A program made the translations under genes and the position numbers. From Chloroflexota bacterium (GTDB lineage: Bacteria; Chloroflexota; Dehalococcoidia; Lucifugimonadales; JADFKI01), in assembly GCA_024648655.1 (NCBI GenBank), contig JAGGDZ010000490.1:1-5888 (forward strand): a stretch of 5,888 nucleotides of DNA, read 5' to 3'. Of the stretch, positions 5,005-5,888 are shown piece by piece. Each line of letters begins with the position of its first letter. Position 1 is the stretch's first letter. The notes under the pieces were generated by a model. The model was not told the DNA's origin. It worked only from the letters and a program-made list of their open reading frames with translations, and did not search any database.

Positions 5005-5888
5005 ATGCTGATGTTCACAATTGGAAAACATAAACAGTCCAAAAGTAAGAGTTTTCTTTTTCAGGCAGCAATGGCCGTGGCCACCCTGGCTCTGGCAATC
5101 GCGGCACTGGCCCTGACGGGCGGGAGCGCTAATGCCCAGACCGCGACGGGCTATGAATGGCTCCTGCCCTCCCAATTGCCCACGTTGCAAGTCGATGGGC
5201 AGCCTGGGGATGGGGAGGTCACTCTGGTTTGGAATCGGGTCCCAAGCCGCTGGACCGGCTGGTGGTATGAGGTTCAGTGGAAGGAGGGCAACGGCGCGTG
5301 GGGCAGTTGGAATGCGGCCACCGACCGCGATGGACGGAAAAGCCATTGGGCCCGGAAGTACACCGCCGAGGGGCTGACCAACGACTCCGAGTACACTTTC
5401 CGACTGCGAGCACGTCTTATGTTCACATACAGCACCGGAGTGCTGGATATATATACCAGAACATCCAATGAGGTGACTGCCACTCCCAGGGCGAATGACG
5501 CGCCCTCCTTCACCGACGGCGCCAGCGCAACCCGGTCCGTGAACTCCGGAGCCAGCGCCGGGACAAACGTGGGCAGACCGGTGGCAGCCACCGACGGCGA
5601 CGGGGACACTCTCGAGTACTACTTCAATGGCGGTCACGACGTGGAGTATTTCACCGTTGTCAGCACCACCGGTCAACTCCAAACCAGCGGCTTGTCTCTT
5701 CAGGGCAATGGTCCTTTCACATTCAGTCTCTACGTCTCCGACGGCAAGAATGGTGGCGTCGACGAGATCACCGTCACCGTGAACCTTACCAGTTTGGCAA
5801 CGAGCAGCGGAAGCTCCGAACCGCCGAGGACGCCTACATCGCAGCAGCAGACGTCGATACCTGCACCAACATCGGAGGCGTCGATACC
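5005..5888 (+). CDS. Secreted Fn3 and cadherin-like domain protein, N-terminal 294 residues (runs off right edge)
   Basis: ATG5005 follows GAGGAG (4991-4996) with an 8-base spacer, and the frame is open to the window end. Residues 1-44 form a long signal peptide: a Lys-rich start, a hydrophobic core at about 21-38 and an ANA|Q cleavage site after 44. Residues about 56-161 are a fibronectin type III domain (GDGEVTLVWNRVP, YEVQWKEG, LTNDSEYTFRLRA, SNEVTATP). Residues about 166-261 are a cadherin-like domain (NDAPSFTDGAS, VAATDGDGDTLEYYF, FTVVSTTGQLQT, VSDGKNGG, EITVTVNL). From about 265 the chain turns Ser/Thr/Pro/Gln-rich with a repeating TSIPAPTSEASIP pattern, as in a linker or stalk. The protein is exported and probably adhesive, surface-attached or part of a larger multidomain protein; its binding target is unknown. 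There is no visible anchor because the C-terminus is missing. The gene opens a new plus-strand unit. Confidence 0.93.
   Translation, partial: MLMFTIGKHKQSKSKSFLFQAAMAVATLALAIAALALTGGSANAQTATGYEWLLPSQLPTLQVDGQPGDGEVTLVWNRVPSRWTGWWYEVQWKEGNGAWGSWNAATDRDGRKSHWARKYTAEGLTNDSEYTFRLRARLMFTYSTGVLDIYTRTSNEVTATPRANDAPSFTDGASATRSVNSGASAGTNVGRPVAATDGDGDTLEYYFNGGHDVEYFTVVSTTGQLQTSGLSLQGNGPFTFSLYVSDGKNGGVDEITVTVNLTSLATSSGSSEPPRTPTSQQQTSIPAPTSEASI
5852..5888 (+). repeat. Start of a 27-base coding repeat in the Ser/Thr/Pro tail
   Basis: The 10-base string CGTCGATACC occurs at 5852-5861 and again at 5879-5888, a 27-base period that keeps frame and encodes a nine-residue unit (SIPAPTSEA, then SIP). PTS also recurs within the tail. 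Only one full period is visible before the window ends, so whether a true array follows is unknown. Confidence 0.4.

Noticed and set aside
4945..5682. A 245-codon minus-strand open frame
   Set aside because: It is antisense to the secreted protein gene, whose plus-strand frame has an SD, a signal peptide and recognisable Fn3 and cadherin-like domains. The minus product is Gly/Pro/Val-rich without a family pattern.
1..5888. CRISPR array, transposase, integrase, toxin-antitoxin or phage module
   Set aside because: No spaced direct repeats, terminal inverted repeats with a transposase frame, or recognisable proteins of these classes were found on either strand.

Overview
This window is ordinary bacterial chromosome of moderate to slightly high GC, with typical codon use and Shine-Dalgarno-led genes. 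The gene set suggests a heterotrophic Chloroflexota bacterium such as a SAR202- or Dehalococcoidia-like lineage: a glutaryl-CoA-type acyl-CoA dehydrogenase, a luciferase-like (LLM) flavin oxidoreductase, a DUF1330 protein and a secreted Fn3/cadherin-like protein. That assignment is inference from gene content and style; no marker in the window proves it.

Left part (1-1747): a minus-strand pair, DUF1330 followed by the first 43 codons of an unrecognised gene that runs off the left edge, is divergent from gcdH on the plus strand. The 117-base spacer holds inverted repeats that could be an operator. The predicted GcdH keeps the catalytic glutamate and the residues linked with the decarboxylating, crotonyl-CoA-forming enzymes.

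Middle part (1748-2689): mostly non-coding DNA. A complete minus-strand tRNA-Ala(GGC) has an encoded CCA and a good sigma70-type promoter. Next to it lie a possible 60-residue membrane protein and, on the plus strand, a possible 32-codon ORF with a strong ribosome binding site. A degenerate REP-like palindrome lies upstream of the tRNA promoter.

Right-centre (2690-4568): two co-directional minus-strand genes, pth (peptidyl-tRNA hydrolase) and then an LLM-family oxidoreductase, 129 bases apart. The LLM gene probably starts at a TTG codon. pth lacks a Shine-Dalgarno sequence and has a -10-like box seven bases before its ATG, which is a leaderless arrangement.

Right part (4569-5888): a non-coding stretch ends in an AT-rich promoter, followed by the plus-strand start of a secreted protein. 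This protein has a signal peptide, one fibronectin type III domain, one cadherin-like domain and a Ser/Thr/Pro-rich repetitive tail that leaves the window. A 245-codon open frame on the opposite strand is its shadow. I see no phage, CRISPR, transposase, toxin-antitoxin or defence module, and no clear case for a new multi-gene system. The most informative leads are the truncated surface protein and the small ORFs around the tRNA.
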